The notes under the pieces were generated by a model. The model was not told where the DNA came from, ran no database searches, and saw nothing but the letters and a program-made list of their open reading frames with translations. A DNA stretch of 34,415 nt from Bacteroidales bacterium. GTDB taxonomy: Bacteria > Bacteroidota > Bacteroidia > Bacteroidales > UBA10428. Of the stretch, positions 15,777-23,797 are shown piece after piece (position 1 is the stretch's first letter; every line of letters begins with the position of its first letter). A program made the position numbers and the translations under genes. The DNA lies in the NCBI GenBank assembly GCA_016936215.1, contig JAFGPL010000059.1:1-34415 (forward strand), read 5' to 3'.

Positions 15777-16409
15777 TTGAAATTTTCAACCGCTTTAAAA
15801 GTGAATCAGGAAATAGATATACGTAACAGTGAACTTAAAAGTTTATATGAAGAAGTAATAAATTGTAACAAGTGTGCGCTTTCAAAAATGCGTAACCATG
15901 TAATATTTGGAGAAGGCAATCCTGCAGGGGGAATTTTGATTATTGGCGAGGCCCCCGGACGCGATGAAGATATACAGGGCAGGCCTTTTGTGGGCAAATC
16001 GGGCCAGTTGCTCGATAAAATCCTTGCGGCATGCGGATTTAGCCGAAAAGAGCATGTTTTTATCAGCAATATTGTTAAATGCCGGCCCCCGGACAACAGG
16101 GTACCTTCACCCGAAGAGGCAAAAATTTGTATGCCATGGCTGATCAGGCAAATAGAATTGATTGATCCGAAGATAATGATACTACTGGGGGCTACGGCGC
16201 TAAAGTACATGGCCGGTAATGATTACCGCATTACGCGCGTACGCGGTAAATGGCTGAATATAGAAGGCAGGTTGGCAATGCCGGTTTACCACCCTGCAGC
16301 GCTGCTCCGCGATCCGGCCCTGAAACGTGATACCTGGAGTGACTTTAAACAAATAGTATTTAAATACCGCGAACTGGTAAACCCACAGCATTACTCTGCC
16401 CATGTTTAA
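15777..16409 (+). CDS. family 4 uracil-DNA glycosylase (4Fe-4S type)
   Basis: About 210 residues. The enzyme removes uracil from DNA in base-excision repair. Motif A is GEAPGRDEDIQGRPFVGKSGQLL, and the C-terminal motif is VYHPAALLR with His near residue 172. Four cysteines (C30, C33, C102, C118; CNKC and KCRPPDN...ICMPW) match the iron-sulfur cluster of family 4 enzymes. There is no ATG in a suitable place: TTG at 15777 or GTG at 15801 must serve as start, and the frame is closed by TAG at 15759-15761. It converges with the SulP gene, 16 bp apart. Confidence 0.9.
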   Translation: MKFSTALKVNQEIDIRNSELKSLYEEVINCNKCALSKMRNHVIFGEGNPAGGILIIGEAPGRDEDIQGRPFVGKSGQLLDKILAACGFSRKEHVFISNIVKCRPPDNRVPSPEEAKICMPWLIRQIELIDPKIMILLGATALKYMAGNDYRITRVRGKWLNIEGRLAMPVYHPAALLRDPALKRDTWSDFKQIVFKYRELVNPQHYSAHV

Positions 16410-16425
16410 ATTTATTTACACAGGG

Positions 16426-18132
16426 TTATTCTGAAGGTTGCGTGATTAAAGGCTTATCCGTTTTAAGAGTGACTAATTGCTTTGCAATTTCAATTGCATC
16501 GCTGAATTTTTCAAAAACATTGGCCTTACCAATTAAGAATACTATGCGGCCCCTTACAAGATCTTGTCTTACAATTTCGTTTACGCCCGAGAGCATAACT
16601 TTTGTTCCTCCTGCCTGGATGTTTTTAATAGCCTCCCTCAAATTATGAATTCCTGTAGAATCAATAAAAGGTACATGCCTCATACGAATAATCAGTACTT
16701 TAGATTTTTGTCCGGTTGATTTCATTAATTCGCTGTATTCTTTAGCAGAACCGAAAAAGAATGGTCCGCTAACCTCAAATATCCCAATGCTTTTTGGAAT
16801 GTCTGAATAGTTTTCAGCAAGGTCAATATCGGGTTCGGCAATTGAATATTTACCTGCATCGGCCATACGTTTCATGAACAACAATGAAGAAAGGACTACA
16901 CCTATCTCAATGGCCACAGTGAGGTCTACCAAAACGGTTAAAAAGAAGGTGGTAAGCAGCACAATAATATCGAATACCGATCCGCGCAGGATGGAAACAA
17001 ATGACTTCCATTCACTCATGTTGTAAGCCACAACCATAAGGATTCCTGCAAGGCACGACATGGGTATAAGCCCTGCATATTTCCCGAAAAAGAGCATGAT
17101 AAGCAACAGGGTCAAAGCATGAACAATTCCTGCCACAGGCGTCCTTCCCCCGTTTTTTACATTGGTAGCTGTGCGTGCAATGGCCCCGGTGGCTGGTATA
17201 CCGCCAAAGAAGGGGGTCAGGACATTTGCTATCCCCTGGGCAATCAGCTCGGTATTTGACCGGTGTGTACTGCCAATCATGCCGTCTGAAACAACTGCGG
17301 AGAGCAAAGATTCAATGCCGCCCAGAAGTGCAATTGTGAGCGCAGGGCCCATGTATTCAGCTATATTTTCAATTTTTATCTGCGGAAGTGTTAATTTAAA
17401 ACCCGACGGGATATCACCAAAAACAGACCCAATGGTTGCAACATCAGCGCCCGAAAGATACACTCCTGTTGAGACCAGTATAATGGCAATAAACGAACCG
17501 GGGATTTTGGCGGTTATTTTTTTTGAAAACAAAGTAATAATGATGGTTACAAGGCAGATAAGAATTGATGACCAGTTCATATTACCGGCACTTGAAAAAT
17601 AATATGCCCATTTTTCAATAAATCCTGAAGGTACAGAACCGGTAAGGCCCATGGCATCTTTTACCTGGATGGAGAAAATAACCAGTGCAATACCGCTGGT
17701 AAAACCTATTACAAGCGGATGAGGGATGAATTTAAGAAGGGTGCCGAGTTTCAGTAACCCGAAGATAATTAATATTATTCCTGCCATCACGGTGGAAATA
17801 ATCAGCCCGTCAATGCCATATTTTTGGATAATGGTGTAAACAATAACCACAAAGGCCCCCGTGGGTCCGCCAATCTGAACACGGCTTCCCCCGAGAAGTG
17901 AAATGATAAAGCCTGCAATTACTGCCGTAACCAAACCTTTATCAGGAGATACGCCCGATGCCACTGCGAAGGCAATGGCGAGGGGCAATGCAACAATTCC
18001 TACTACAACTCCAGCGAAAATATCCGTGGTTAATTGTTTCCTGCCTATCAGATCATGCTGTACAAGGCTGATAATTTTTGGTTTAAAAATATATTTCACT
18101 TGTTTATTATTTAATCCTTTTTTTCCGGGCAA
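16426..18132 (-). CDS. SulP family anion transporter with STAS domain
   Basis: Up to 568 residues. The membrane domain (about residues 30-435) has SulP signatures: DIFAGVVVGIVALPLAIAFAVASG, GPTGAFVV and GGIPATGAIARTATN. The C-terminal cytoplasmic STAS domain contains MRHVPFIDSTGIHNLREAI. SulP proteins move sulfate, bicarbonate, molybdate or other anions; the substrate cannot be read from the sequence. The start is unclear: TTG at 18132 gives the longest form, and GTG at 18099 would put the start closer to FKPKI. It lies 99 bp after DUF169 on the same strand and may be a separate unit. Confidence 0.92.
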   Translation of the reverse strand: MPGKKGLNNKQVKYIFKPKIISLVQHDLIGRKQLTTDIFAGVVVGIVALPLAIAFAVASGVSPDKGLVTAVIAGFIISLLGGSRVQIGGPTGAFVVIVYTIIQKYGIDGLIISTVMAGIILIIFGLLKLGTLLKFIPHPLVIGFTSGIALVIFSIQVKDAMGLTGSVPSGFIEKWAYYFSSAGNMNWSSILICLVTIIITLFSKKITAKIPGSFIAIILVSTGVYLSGADVATIGSVFGDIPSGFKLTLPQIKIENIAEYMGPALTIALLGGIESLLSAVVSDGMIGSTHRSNTELIAQGIANVLTPFFGGIPATGAIARTATNVKNGGRTPVAGIVHALTLLLIMLFFGKYAGLIPMSCLAGILMVVAYNMSEWKSFVSILRGSVFDIIVLLTTFFLTVLVDLTVAIEIGVVLSSLLFMKRMADAGKYSIAEPDIDLAENYSDIPKSIGIFEVSGPFFFGSAKEYSELMKSTGQKSKVLIIRMRHVPFIDSTGIHNLREAIKNIQAGGTKVMLSGVNEIVRQDLVRGRIVFLIGKANVFEKFSDAIEIAKQLVTLKTDKPLITQPSE

Positions 18133-18231
18133 ACTTTTATCAAATATGGGGACTAAGTAATTTTTTAGCGTGAGAGCATACCCAGTCCATTTCTTTTAAA
18201 ATAATTAAAAAAGTGGGCAAAGATAATTTGT

Positions 18232-18846
18232 TTAGTTGTATAAACTTATCAGTTGCCGTGCAAATTTAAATGGAATTCCGATTACAACTTCACCGGGTTC
18301 AATACCACCATGAATGCGGGATTCGGGACATCCAAAAGAAATACTTATGGTATTGCCGCTGTAACAACGTGAAAAAACATTTCCGCAAACAGATAATAAC
18401 GAGTAGGGCGGCAGCATGGGCATGACTTCAAATTTTGCCTGGCTGTGAATAATCCCGGTTATATGTTCGGGTTTTAAATACATAATATAAAGATCGGGAG
18501 GTGTATCTTTCTCCATTAATTCTGTAATTCCGAGATTTATATGGGTAATATTTTTCAATACAGGGATTTGTGCCAGCGCTTTGTAAATATACTTTACAGG
18601 AATATCGTTGTTTTCAGCTATGGTCCCGGCAAGTGTGTTTTCATCCTTGTCAAAACCCATACACCTTCTGGCGCCCGGGCATACCAGGTTGTCGGTGTTA
18701 ATTCTTACAGGGATATCAAAAGAATGGAACACGGCCTCACAAAACTTCATTTTTTTTGTTGGCAGGTTAATAAATTCGTTCACCTCACCATTGACTTTAA
18801 CAGCAGTACATTTCGGTCCAAAGATTCGCTTTAATTCCTGTATCAT
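18232..18846 (-). CDS. DUF169 family protein
   Basis: A 204-residue protein with DUF169 features: an N-terminal TAVKVNGEV, FCEAVFHSF, and the cysteine motif VCPGARRCMGF, followed by HINLG and a conserved YSLLSVCGN...SFGCPESR segment with two more cysteines. Conserved Cys residues suggest metal or cluster binding, but the biochemical function of the family is unknown. It begins 15 bp after the KAS III gene, so it belongs to the same minus-strand operon as the disulfide oxidoreductase and TrmO. Confidence 0.85.
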   Translation of the reverse strand: MIQELKRIFGPKCTAVKVNGEVNEFINLPTKKMKFCEAVFHSFDIPVRINTDNLVCPGARRCMGFDKDENTLAGTIAENNDIPVKYIYKALAQIPVLKNITHINLGITELMEKDTPPDLYIMYLKPEHITGIIHSQAKFEVMPMLPPYSLLSVCGNVFSRCYSGNTISISFGCPESRIHGGIEPGEVVIGIPFKFARQLISLYN

Positions 18847-18861
18847 TTTATAATAATACCT

Positions 18862-19854
18862 TTAGTTATATGCCCATTTCAGATAAATGGTCCCCCAGGT
18901 AAAACCACCGCCAAATGCCGAAAGTATTAGTTTGTCACCTTTTTTCAGTTCTTTTTCTTTTTCCCACAGGCACAAAGGTATGGTTGCTGCTGTGGTGTTT
19001 CCGTATCTGTTTATGTTAATCATTATCTTGTCTTTGGTTAGTCCCATGCGGCGCCCTACCGATTCTATTATTCTCATATTTGCCTGGTGGGGGACAAGCC
19101 ATGCGAGTTCCTCATTGGAAATTCCGTGTTTTTTCATCATTTCCACAGAGGTATCAGCCATTTTTGAGACAGCCGTTTTAAATACGGGCTGTCCATCCTG
19201 GTAAATAAAATGTTCTTTTGCGTCAACAGTGGCATGTGATGCGGGCTTATAAGACCCTCCAGCCTTTAAATAGAGAAAATCTTTACCAGATCCGTCTATC
19301 TGAAGGTGATGGTCTATTACTCCCACATCTTCGGTGGTTACCTCAAGCAGCATTGCAACTGCCGCATCGCCAAAGAGTACACATGTAGAACGATCGGTAT
19401 AGTCGGTAATGGAAGACATTTTATCTCCTGCGACTACGATTACTTTTTTATTCCTTCCCGATTCGATAAACTGGGATGCCGTCTGCAATGCAAAGATAAA
19501 ACCTGAGCAGGCTGCACTGATATCGAATCCCCAGGCATTCTTAATACCGGCCTTTTCAGAAATTAAACAGGCAGTAGAAGGAAACATCATGTCGGGTGTT
19601 ATGGTAGCTACAACAATTAGCTCGATACTATCGGGATTTGTACCTGTTTTTTTTAAAAGCTTCTTTACAGCTTCAGCTCCCATGTCTGATGTGGCAAGTC
19701 CTTCACCCTTAAGTATCCTTCTTTCTTTGATGCCTACCCTTTGGGTTATCCATTCATCAGAGGTGTCTACCATCTTACTGAGTTCTTCATTGGTAAGAAT
19801 ATATTCAGGAAGAAATGCTTCTATACCTGTAATTTTCGCTCGAAATTTTTCCAT
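18862..19854 (-). CDS. fabH: beta-ketoacyl-ACP synthase III (KAS III)
   Basis: A 330-residue thiolase-fold enzyme that condenses acetyl-CoA or another acyl-CoA with malonyl-ACP to start fatty-acid synthesis. The catalytic triad is intact: C116 in DISAACSGFI, H256 in LVPHQANMR and N286 in NRYGNTTAATIPL. The length is normal. It is not beside plsX, rpmF or other fab genes; its neighbours are a DUF4405 membrane protein (16 bp upstream) and DUF169. It may therefore be a second, specialised copy; FabH homologues also start other acyl condensations. Confidence 0.93.
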   Translation of the reverse strand: MEKFRAKITGIEAFLPEYILTNEELSKMVDTSDEWITQRVGIKERRILKGEGLATSDMGAEAVKKLLKKTGTNPDSIELIVVATITPDMMFPSTACLISEKAGIKNAWGFDISAACSGFIFALQTASQFIESGRNKKVIVVAGDKMSSITDYTDRSTCVLFGDAAVAMLLEVTTEDVGVIDHHLQIDGSGKDFLYLKAGGSYKPASHATVDAKEHFIYQDGQPVFKTAVSKMADTSVEMMKKHGISNEELAWLVPHQANMRIIESVGRRMGLTKDKIMININRYGNTTAATIPLCLWEKEKELKKGDKLILSAFGGGFTWGTIYLKWAYN

Positions 19855-19870
19855 AAGTTCTATAAATCTA

Positions 19871-20626
19871 TCAGTTTTGTTTTCTTTGTTGTACCTGTAT
19901 AATTATTTCTTTTAATATTTCCATTTCAAAACCATATCTTTTTTTTAACCTGCCGATTTTTTCTGTTGAGGATGAAAGTGGTATATTCAGGGCGTTTGCA
20001 AGTTCTTCAGCCCGAACAGAATATTTTATGGCAGCTTCATTCAAGGTCATATAGCCGAATATTTCAATTTCGGAGTGTGCATGTGCTTTTTCCGGCAACT
20101 GCCGGTTTTGTGCAATTCTCCCTTCTTTTAATTCCCGGTGTACCTCTTTTGCCTTTTGTGCTACCGTATCTTTCAGAATTACCTCTTGTGCAGGGGAAGG
20201 TACTTCAATACCCCGTTTGTGGGCGTGTTGCCTTTCCAAGGCTACTACCTCGGGTTTTACAAAGAACGGTCCCACTGCAAAAATCATAATAATAGCAAGG
20301 ATAAAAATAATGATAACACCACGGGCCTTCTTTCTGGTGACCATTTTTTTGAATATAGCAGTAATAATTTTCCAGTGCAGGATGATATGCAGCAGGATGA
20401 AAAAAACAAACACGATACCGAGTACCAGGTGTATATCTCCCCATCCGTGCCGCGTAAGCCCCAGGAAATACAACTCATCATTGCTGCTGTAAAGCAAATT
20501 GCGCTTATAACCGGGAATAAGTGAATACTTTATCAGGAACCCAAGGGCTGTAATGGCCATTAACAATATCAGCAAAATGGCATCAATTGTCAGGTTTAGT
20601 CTTGATTTATCTTTTCCGGAAATCAT
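19871..20626 (-). CDS. DUF4405-type membrane protein, possible b-type cytochrome, with C-terminal soluble domain
   Basis: A 251-residue protein. Three hydrophobic helices lie in the first 125 residues: near 13-33, 66-86 (GDIHLVLGIVFVFFILLHIILHW) and 102-120. Histidines in helix 2 (IH and HIILH) could ligate heme as in DUF4405/cytochrome b561-like proteins. A charged linker (about 125-190) precedes a small C-terminal domain, IFGYMTLNEAAIKYSVRAEELANALNIP...RLKKRYGFEMEILKEII, like the helical module attached to redox membrane proteins. The likely role is membrane electron transfer, inferred. It lies between trmO and fabH with gaps of 18 and 16 bp. Confidence 0.7.
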   Translation of the reverse strand: MISGKDKSRLNLTIDAILLILLMAITALGFLIKYSLIPGYKRNLLYSSNDELYFLGLTRHGWGDIHLVLGIVFVFFILLHIILHWKIITAIFKKMVTRKKARGVIIIFILAIIMIFAVGPFFVKPEVVALERQHAHKRGIEVPSPAQEVILKDTVAQKAKEVHRELKEGRIAQNRQLPEKAHAHSEIEIFGYMTLNEAAIKYSVRAEELANALNIPLSSSTEKIGRLKKRYGFEMEILKEIIIQVQQRKQN

Positions 20627-20644
20627 TTGTAAATGATAGTATTA

Positions 20645-21130
20645 TCAGAAATCAAATCTTTTGTCAGCCTTTTGGGACGAAAAGCGATGTTTTGAACCGG
20701 TTAACCATCCCAACCGGATATTTTCAGCCGCATCAAAGTCCGGTATATAGGGTTTTATATCAAGAAGCGGTGTGCCATTTATAATATCCATATTCTCCAA
20801 ATGCAGGATATTTTGATCAACCTTCAACAACCTGACTACTGAAATGCCAATATTATTAGGTCTTCGCGGGGCACGGGTTGCAAAAACGCCATGTTTATTT
20901 TCATCAAGAAAAGGTTTTACTTCAAGCTGAAAAGCACCAGACAGGTGAAAGCAATACAGCAGCATAATGTGAGAGAACCCGTCTAAGTCTTTCAGTCCCC
21001 CTGCATATTCAGGATAGATTTCTGCGCTTCCTTTAATTCCTGTTCCTGATGAAGGTTGTATTGGTACATTTTCATTCTTGTCAAACGGTGAATGGATAAT
21101 GCCAATGGTATTAAACGTGAACGCTTTCAT
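20645..21130 (-). CDS. trmO: TrmO (TsaA/UPF0066) tRNA t6A37 N6-methyltransferase family
   Basis: 161 residues from the ATG at 21130 (FTFNTIGIIHSPF). A start at 21181 would overlap the upstream gene by 29 bp and add a non-family tail. The diagnostic motif is GVFATRAPRRPNNIGISVVRLL, followed by DGTPLLDIKPYIP-like sequence (NGTPLLDIKPYIPDFD). The family uses S-adenosylmethionine to methylate N6-threonylcarbamoyl-adenosine 37 of tRNA in Escherichia coli. Homologues in anaerobes and archaea often sit in metal or redox clusters, so a different substrate is possible here. It is 22 bp downstream of the disulfide oxidoreductase. Confidence 0.88.
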   Translation of the reverse strand: MKAFTFNTIGIIHSPFDKNENVPIQPSSGTGIKGSAEIYPEYAGGLKDLDGFSHIMLLYCFHLSGAFQLEVKPFLDENKHGVFATRAPRRPNNIGISVVRLLKVDQNILHLENMDIINGTPLLDIKPYIPDFDAAENIRLGWLTGSKHRFSSQKADKRFDF

Positions 21131-21152
21131 AGAAACAGGTTTATGAAGATGC

Positions 21153-22514
21153 TCAGGCTGAATAACTAATTTTATAGACAATATCCTCTGCAGCCCTTAT
21201 TATCGGGTTATTGACCGGTGAGGAGGTTAACAGCGGATGGGTGCCCACCTGGAATGAAACCAGTTCAAATACAGTTATAGACTTTTGAATAGCCAGGCTG
21301 ATAATGTTAATAATTTCACCAACCGATTTACCACCCCATGCTTCACCACCAAGTATGCTGCCATCTACCGGAGAAGCATACAGTTTTACCGTGAGGTCTG
21401 AAACTCCCGGAAGTGAACCGGGATGACGATCGGGGGATGAAAATTTCGCCGATACAACCTCGACGCCCGAATCTGAAGCATTTTTTTCATTAGCGCCGGC
21501 GGCTGCCATAGCAAGGCCGTTAATCTCGGTTGAGAATACGCCCAGTGTACCTCCTGTACATTTTTTTATGCGAATGCCAAAAATATTATGGCCAAGTGTG
21601 CGTGCCTCGGCTGTGGCCGTTGAGGCAAGTTTTATCATATCGCTTCTGCCGGTAAGGAAACCAAAAGTCTGCGCACAATCTCCTACTGCACTTATATCTT
21701 TTAATGTTGTCCGTCCGTAATTATCAACGTGTATATCACCATATCTGTTTAACTCAAGGCCGGCTTCTTTTGCAAGCTCTGTATTAGCCTTATAGCCTAT
21801 GGAAAGGATCACGGCTTCCGCTTCAATTTTTTTACCATCCGAGAGCAATACATGTTTTACAGTATTGTTTTCACCTAACAACTCTTTTACCAGGGTGGAT
21901 GTTAATATATTAACTCCAGATTCCTTTAATGCATTGGTTGCTATAGCGCTCAACTCGGCAGAAAAGGCTTTTGAAAAACAAAATGGTTCGCTTTCAATAA
22001 GGGTTACATTTTTGCCTGCTGCTGTAAGCTGCTCTGCAACTTCTGCACCAATAAAACCACCCCCGACGATTACAATTTTTTTGAAATTGTTTAAGTTGAC
22101 AGTTAATTCATGAATATACTGATAACTTTTTTTAATATAGAATACATTTTTAAGATCATTACCCGGAATAAATGATGGCACAACCGGTAGTGAACCGGTG
22201 GCAAAGACCAGCCTGTCATATTGAAATGTTTCGCCTGATTTAACGGTAACCTCTTTGGAGTTTTTGTCTACCTTAACAGCAGTATTTATGATGACTTCAC
22301 CACCTAAGTCAATAAACGGTTTGGGCCCCATTTTGTTTTTGCCTGCATCATTGCCGAGCAGGTTAAAAATATAGGGAATACCACAAGGGACAAGACCTTC
22401 AGTATCTTCTTTGATCATAAGGACTGTTTTGTCTTTGAAAAACTTCTTTACTGTAATTCCCGTTACTATTGCTGCCGGGCCTCCTCCGATAATGATTACG
22501 TCAAATTTTTTCAT
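21153..22514 (-). CDS. NAD(P)H/FAD disulfide oxidoreductase, CoA-disulfide reductase/NADH oxidase type
   Basis: A 453-residue flavoprotein. FAD motif DVIIIGGGPAAIVTGI; a single redox cysteine C44 in GLVPCGIPYIF, the position used by CoA-disulfide reductases and NADH oxidases; NAD(P) motif IVIVGGGFIGAEVAEQL; FAD-contact motif ISAVGDCAQ; and a C-terminal dimerisation domain. It has no rhodanese domain, unlike the paralogue at 9461-11149. The probable reaction is NAD(P)H-dependent reduction of a low-molecular-weight disulfide, persulfide or oxygen. It follows the VOC gene by 29 bp and belongs to the operon behind the palindrome at 22955-22970. Confidence 0.88.
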   Translation of the reverse strand: MKKFDVIIIGGGPAAIVTGITVKKFFKDKTVLMIKEDTEGLVPCGIPYIFNLLGNDAGKNKMGPKPFIDLGGEVIINTAVKVDKNSKEVTVKSGETFQYDRLVFATGSLPVVPSFIPGNDLKNVFYIKKSYQYIHELTVNLNNFKKIVIVGGGFIGAEVAEQLTAAGKNVTLIESEPFCFSKAFSAELSAIATNALKESGVNILTSTLVKELLGENNTVKHVLLSDGKKIEAEAVILSIGYKANTELAKEAGLELNRYGDIHVDNYGRTTLKDISAVGDCAQTFGFLTGRSDMIKLASTATAEARTLGHNIFGIRIKKCTGGTLGVFSTEINGLAMAAAGANEKNASDSGVEVVSAKFSSPDRHPGSLPGVSDLTVKLYASPVDGSILGGEAWGGKSVGEIINIISLAIQKSITVFELVSFQVGTHPLLTSSPVNNPIIRAAEDIVYKISYSA

Positions 22515-22543
22515 TCTTCATTTACTTTTTAATTCCTAGAATA

Positions 22544-22924
22544 TTAAGCTTCTATTATATCTTTAATTTCGAACATGTTCCCACTTTTATCCCAGATAAA
22601 ATAGGTGTTATGACTGACATTTTGCTTAACAAATGTTTTATAGCCGCGATCAAGGGCATTATGATATGTAATTTCTGCTTTCCAATATGCAAGACAAACA
22701 TGTGCGAATAATTTATTCTCTTTTTCTTCGCAGACAAATAATTCAAAATCAGTGTTCTGATGGTTCATGAAGTAAACATCAGTTGATCCTTTCAGGTTAA
22801 AAATATTCAAGGAATTTTCTTCACTGAGTGAGTATTTATTTTTATAACTGAATAGCAGAACACCTTCGTAGAAATCTTCAATTTCTTCCTGGTTATTTAT
22901 TGTAAGCGCAATATGTTGTAACAT
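22544..22924 (-). CDS. VOC-fold (glyoxalase-like) protein
   Basis: A 126-residue single-module protein. It begins MLQHIALTINNQEEIEDFYEGVL, the first half of a vicinal-oxygen-chelate repeat, and ends with YFIWDKSGNMFEIKD, the matching C-terminal strand. Candidate metal ligands are H4, E62-E67 region residues, H75 and the late E122. VOC proteins include lyases, dioxygenases and binding proteins, so the reaction is open. It is the first gene of the long minus-strand operon, with a -7 box (TAATTTTG) about 20 bp upstream and the operator just behind it. Confidence 0.7.
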   Translation of the reverse strand: MLQHIALTINNQEEIEDFYEGVLLFSYKNKYSLSEENSLNIFNLKGSTDVYFMNHQNTDFELFVCEEKENKLFAHVCLAYWKAEITYHNALDRGYKTFVKQNVSHNTYFIWDKSGNMFEIKDIIEA

Positions 22925-22945
22925 TTTTTTAAAAAATTAAAGGCT

Positions 22946-22995
22946 CAAAATTAAATGAACTTTTGTTCATATTAAAATTATTTAGACTAATTTTG
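22946..22995. promoter_or_regulatory. divergent promoter pair around the operator ATGAACTTTTGTTCAT
   Basis: The operator at 22955-22970 has the same half-sites as the GAACATATGTTC palindromes (ATGAAC and GTTCAT) but a TTTT core. A minus-strand -7 box TAATTTTG (CAAAATTA at 22946-22953) faces the VOC operon. A plus-strand -7 box TAATTTTG (22988-22995) faces the MBL-permease-panD operon, 14 bp before its ATG. One regulator at this site could control both operons. Confidence 0.7.
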
Positions 22996-23008
22996 AATAA
23001 AAAAATTC

Positions 23009-23788
23009 ATGAATATTTCAGTACTTGTTGATAATACTGCGGGCGGAAAAACGGAAGCAGAACATGGGTTGTCATATCTGGTTGAATTTCAAGAGAAGAG
23101 GATACTTTTCGATAGCGGCCAGAGCAATCTTTTCATGAGAAACGCCGCAAAAATGGAAGTGGATATCTCGCAGCCTGACGTCATTGTTCTTAGTCACGGT
23201 CATTTCGACCATGGTGACGGTCTTGGATATTTATCCGGGGGCAGGATGATTTGTCATCCTGGTTGTTTCGTAAAACGTTGCAGGAAAGCAGATCATTCAT
23301 ATATTGGCCTTAAGGATACACGCGAAACTTTTGAAGCTAAGTTTGATCTTAAAACCAGCAAAGAACCTTTGAAAATATCTGATGGTTTTTACTTTCTGGG
23401 CGAGGTGCCGCGCGTTACAGATTTTGAATCAAAGTCTACATCTTTTGTTTTTGAAGATAATTCCCCCGATTTTGTTATGGATGACAGCGCAATCTCTATG
23501 CAGCTTGATAATGGCATTTTTGTAGTGACAGGTTGTGGACATTCAGGAATCGTCAATACACTTGAGCACGCTAAAAGGGTAACGGGTGAAAACAGGATAT
23601 ATGGTATCATGGGAGGGTTTCATCTGAAAAGAGCAGACATACAGACGGCAGAAACAATTAAATACCTGAAAGAGAACAATGTAAAACATGTATTGCCGTC
23701 TCATTGCACAGAGTTGCCTGCATTATCTGAGTTTTACAGAGAATTTAAATTCAATACGGTTAAAACCGGAAATATCCTGAATTTTTAA
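23009..23788 (+). CDS. MBL-fold metallohydrolase (COG1237)
   Basis: A 259-residue metallo-beta-lactamase-fold protein. The metal site is LSHGHFDHGDG (H63, H65, D67, H68), with TGCGHSGIVN (H178) and GGFH (H205) further on. This pattern is typical of COG1237, related to archaeal 7,8-dihydropterin-6-methyl-4-(beta-D-ribofuranosyl)-aminobenzene-5'-phosphate synthase. In bacteria these proteins recur next to COG1433 NifX-type and ferredoxin-MinD genes with no proven role. A CHPGC motif near residues 82-86 is an added possible metal site. The permease ATG follows 9 bp downstream. Confidence 0.88.
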   Translation: MNISVLVDNTAGGKTEAEHGLSYLVEFQEKRILFDSGQSNLFMRNAAKMEVDISQPDVIVLSHGHFDHGDGLGYLSGGRMICHPGCFVKRCRKADHSYIGLKDTRETFEAKFDLKTSKEPLKISDGFYFLGEVPRVTDFESKSTSFVFEDNSPDFVMDDSAISMQLDNGIFVVTGCGHSGIVNTLEHAKRVTGENRIYGIMGGFHLKRADIQTAETIKYLKENNVKHVLPSHCTELPALSEFYREFKFNTVKTGNILNF

Positions 23789-23797
23789 TCATTGACG

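Noticed and set aside
19409-19915. 168-codon plus-strand ORF antisense to fabH
   Set aside because: Antisense to fabH with an intact catalytic triad; no independent evidence of coding.
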